Below are positions 5,756 to 7,548 of a stretch of DNA of 7,548 bases, piece by piece. Position numbers and translations under genes: made by a program. A model generated the notes under the pieces. It saw only the letters and a list, made by a program, of their open reading frames with translations, did not search any database and was not told where the DNA came from. How positions within the stretch are numbered: the stretch's first letter is position 1; every line of letters starts with the position of its first letter. Origin of the DNA: Qipengyuania pelagi (GTDB lineage: Bacteria; Pseudomonadota; Alphaproteobacteria; Sphingomonadales; Sphingomonadaceae); the NCBI RefSeq assembly GCF_009827295.1, contig NZ_WTYD01000008.1, positions 1-7,548 on the forward strand. The letters run 5' to 3'.

Positions 5756-7342
5756 ATGGCATCGCCCCCGGAAAAGCCTATCAGCAGCATCGCTCGCGCC
5801 GCGGAGATCGGCCGAATCTTAATGAGGCACGGTGCGAAGACTCTCGCCGGAGCCCTCGGATTTATTCCCTCTTCGAGCAATGTCATCGATCCTCGCGAAT
5901 TTCGTCCGGCCGCAGTTGTCGCGTTCCTCCGTGACATCGGGCCAGTCGGCATAAAGCTGGGGCAGCTCCTCGCCACCCGAAGCGATCTGTTTACCGAACA
6001 CTGGATCACTGCATTCTCAACCCTGCACGATCAGGTGTCGCCGGTGCGCTTCGCACATATCGAGCCCGTACTTGCTTCAAGCTGGGGTGAGGACTGGCGG
6101 AACGACTTTGCGCAGTTCGACGAACAGCCTCTGGCGTCCGCCTCGATTGCACAGACCTATTCCGCCAAGCTACGGGACGGTAGCGAGGTCATCGTGAAAG
6201 TTCGCCGCCCGGGCACCGCCGCGCGCATGGAAGCCGATGTGCGCCTGCTTGTGCGTCTTGCCGAGATCGCGGAAGCACGCTCGCCTGACATCGCGCGTTA
6301 CCGGCCAGTCGAGTTTCTGCGGACCTTCGGCCGCAATCTTGCCTGGGAGATGGACCTCGCTGCGGAATCCCGAGCCTGCGAGCGGATCGGCGCATATCTC
6401 GAAACCATCGGCGTCAGGACCCCGGCCATCCATTGGGAACTGACCGGGCTGCGGGTGAACGTTCAGGAACGCCTGTACGGCAGGCCCGCGTCTTCGCTGG
6501 GCGCCTCATCGGGCGATCCGGAGGTGGCGGCGTTCGCCAAGTGCTATGCCAACGCAGTCCTGCGCATGATCATTCTGAACGGCGAATTCCACGGCGACCC
6601 TCATCCCGGCAATGTTTTCCTGATCGGCGAGCAGGATGTCGGCTTCATCGACTTCGGATCGGTCGGGACGCTCACCAAGGCCAGGCGCGACGAAATCGTC
6701 CGCCTCGTGCTTGCGATTGCTGGTGAGGAAACCAGCGATGTCGCGGATGTCCTGCTCGCATGGGCGGGGGAGCCGAAGGTGGATCGCGATGCGCTCGCGG
6801 TGGATCTGGATCAGTTGATTGGAGAGTTCAGGGGGACCGTGCTATCTGGCATCGAGTTCTCGCAGATTTTTTCCCGCGTTTTCGATCTGTTGCGGGATTA
6901 TCGACTGGTTCTGCCACCTGATCTGGCCATTCTTCTGCGTACCTTGTTGACTGCAGAGGGCTTCGTCCGATCGCTGGCACCGGACTACAACATCGCCGAA
7001 GAGACCCGGCCGATCATGACGGAGCTTCTCGCCGAGCGGTTCTCGCTCGGCAGCGCTCGGTCGGGTTTGAAGAGACTTCGCGGTCAGCTGCTGGGGTTGT
7101 CGGCGTCCTTGCCCGACATACTTGCCACTGCGAACTCGATCGCAAAGTCAGGATATGTGCCGGTTCAGCTCGATCCGCTCAGTATCGAGCAGCTCGCTGG
7201 ACTTCGCAATGAGCGTCAGTCCTTGAAAGGCCCTCTAGCTGCCGCATTGATCATAGCTAGCGCGTTGCTTGTCGATCAATCCTGGCTTCTGGCTGGCGGC
7301 GCGCTTGTGATTGCTGGGGTGGTGCTCATCCGAAAGTCATAA
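5756..7342 (+). CDS. ABC1/UbiB-family atypical protein kinase-like protein (AarF/COQ8 type)
   Basis: This 528-residue protein carries the full set of UbiB-family motifs. The KxGQ signature is Lys67-Leu-Gly-Gln70. The Ala-rich nucleotide loop is ASASIAQ (127-133) and the ATP lysine is Lys148 in VIVKVRRPG. ExD lies at Glu198/Asp200 with Glu204. The catalytic loop HGDPHPGN is at 279-286, and the metal-binding DFG is Asp299-Phe-Gly301. Two short hydrophobic segments at the end (about 494-509 and 511-525) should anchor it in the inner membrane, as in UbiB. The family acts as an ATPase or kinase-like factor in ubiquinone synthesis and lipid homeostasis. Whether this is the housekeeping UbiB or a dedicated paralogue cannot be decided; the MarR/efflux context suggests a paralogue. 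The start at 5756 is chosen because it follows the marR stop by four bases and a GAGG lies upstream. An earlier in-frame ATG at 5645 lies deep inside marR. Confidence 0.92.
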   Translation: MASPPEKPISSIARAAEIGRILMRHGAKTLAGALGFIPSSSNVIDPREFRPAAVVAFLRDIGPVGIKLGQLLATRSDLFTEHWITAFSTLHDQVSPVRFAHIEPVLASSWGEDWRNDFAQFDEQPLASASIAQTYSAKLRDGSEVIVKVRRPGTAARMEADVRLLVRLAEIAEARSPDIARYRPVEFLRTFGRNLAWEMDLAAESRACERIGAYLETIGVRTPAIHWELTGLRVNVQERLYGRPASSLGASSGDPEVAAFAKCYANAVLRMIILNGEFHGDPHPGNVFLIGEQDVGFIDFGSVGTLTKARRDEIVRLVLAIAGEETSDVADVLLAWAGEPKVDRDALAVDLDQLIGEFRGTVLSGIEFSQIFSRVFDLLRDYRLVLPPDLAILLRTLLTAEGFVRSLAPDYNIAEETRPIMTELLAERFSLGSARSGLKRLRGQLLGLSASLPDILATANSIAKSGYVPVQLDPLSIEQLAGLRNERQSLKGPLAAALIIASALLVDQSWLLAGGALVIAGVVLIRKS

Positions 7343-7548
7343 TGAAGGAGCAACTTAATTCGTGCACGGTCACGATACGGCAAAGCCGAACTTAACGAGG
7401 ATTTCATGCGCCTCACTTCAGCGACCAAGACGCATCGCGAAGAAAATTTTTCGACCTATTGCGATTGAAGGCTTATTTTCCTCAATCAGACGAAACTTTG
7501 GAACGGCAGCTTTCAGGCGTGTCCTCGCCTGACTTTATGGCCGCTATG
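7343..7548 (+). other. Right edge, possible start of an unrecognised gene
   Basis: No gene is called firmly here. Three overlapping possibilities exist. (a) ATG at 7406 with a good ribosome binding site (AACGAGG, 7394-7400) gives only 20 residues before TGA at 7466. (b) A different frame is open from 7396 to the edge and reads plausibly (FFDLLRLKAYF, then ETLERQLSGVSS), but it has no ATG until 7537. (c) GTG at 7362, 11 bases after AAGGAG, gives a basic 56-residue reading that ends at 7532. Frames (a) and (b) would join by a one-base shift at AAAATTTTT (7443-7451). A short stem, CGGC-AAA-GCCG (7378-7388), has no T-run and is not a convincing terminator. Confidence 0.3.

Noticed and set aside
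7378..7388. Hairpin CGGC-AAA-GCCG as terminator after the ABC1 gene
   Set aside because: The stem has only four base pairs and no T-run follows.

Overview
This 7.5-kb window looks like chromosomal DNA of a GC-rich alphaproteobacterium. The protein styles suggest a sphingomonad (Sphingomonas, Novosphingobium or a relative), but that placement is an inference without any database search. There are six complete genes in three transcription units. No RNA gene, insertion sequence, integrase or CRISPR array is visible.

Layout. (1) Plus strand, 179-1575: an alpha/beta hydrolase and a PaaI-type hotdog thioesterase, joined by an ATGA overlap. (2) Minus strand, 5134 down to 1505: an EmrA-like membrane-fusion protein, a DHA2/EmrB-type MFS protein and a NodT-type outer-membrane lipoprotein channel. 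The first two share an ATGA overlap and the third starts 10 bases after the second. Together they form a complete three-part efflux operon in outline. (3) Plus strand, 5260-7342: a MarR-family regulator and an ABC1/UbiB-family atypical kinase four bases downstream. Units 2 and 3 diverge from a 125-bp control region. Units 1 and 2 converge, and their last genes overlap tail to tail by 71 bp.

Two observations stand out. First, the regions upstream of unit 1 and unit 2 carry the same site, CTAAAT-N3-TTTACTAT (14 of 14 specified bases), with a TAAA-N4-TTTA dyad at its core. It lies 27 bases before the hydrolase start and 64 bases before emrA, and it also lies 44 bases before marR. The simplest reading is that the local MarR protein controls both the efflux pump and the hydrolase/thioesterase pair, a small detoxification regulon that joins export with ester/thioester hydrolysis. 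Second, the MFS protein has only 344 residues. TM1-TM2 of a DHA2 transporter are joined in frame directly to the second half, so roughly 170 residues (about six membrane segments) appear to be missing.

How the genes may work together (inference): a hydrophobic, possibly acyl or phenolic, compound is sensed by MarR. It is exported through EmrA, EmrB and the outer-membrane channel, and its esters or CoA thioesters are hydrolysed by the two enzymes. The ABC1 kinase, whose family is linked to quinone and lipid homeostasis, is co-expressed with the sensor. The internal deletion raises the question of whether the pump still works. The ends of the window (1-133 and 7343-7548) hold no gene that can be called firmly.
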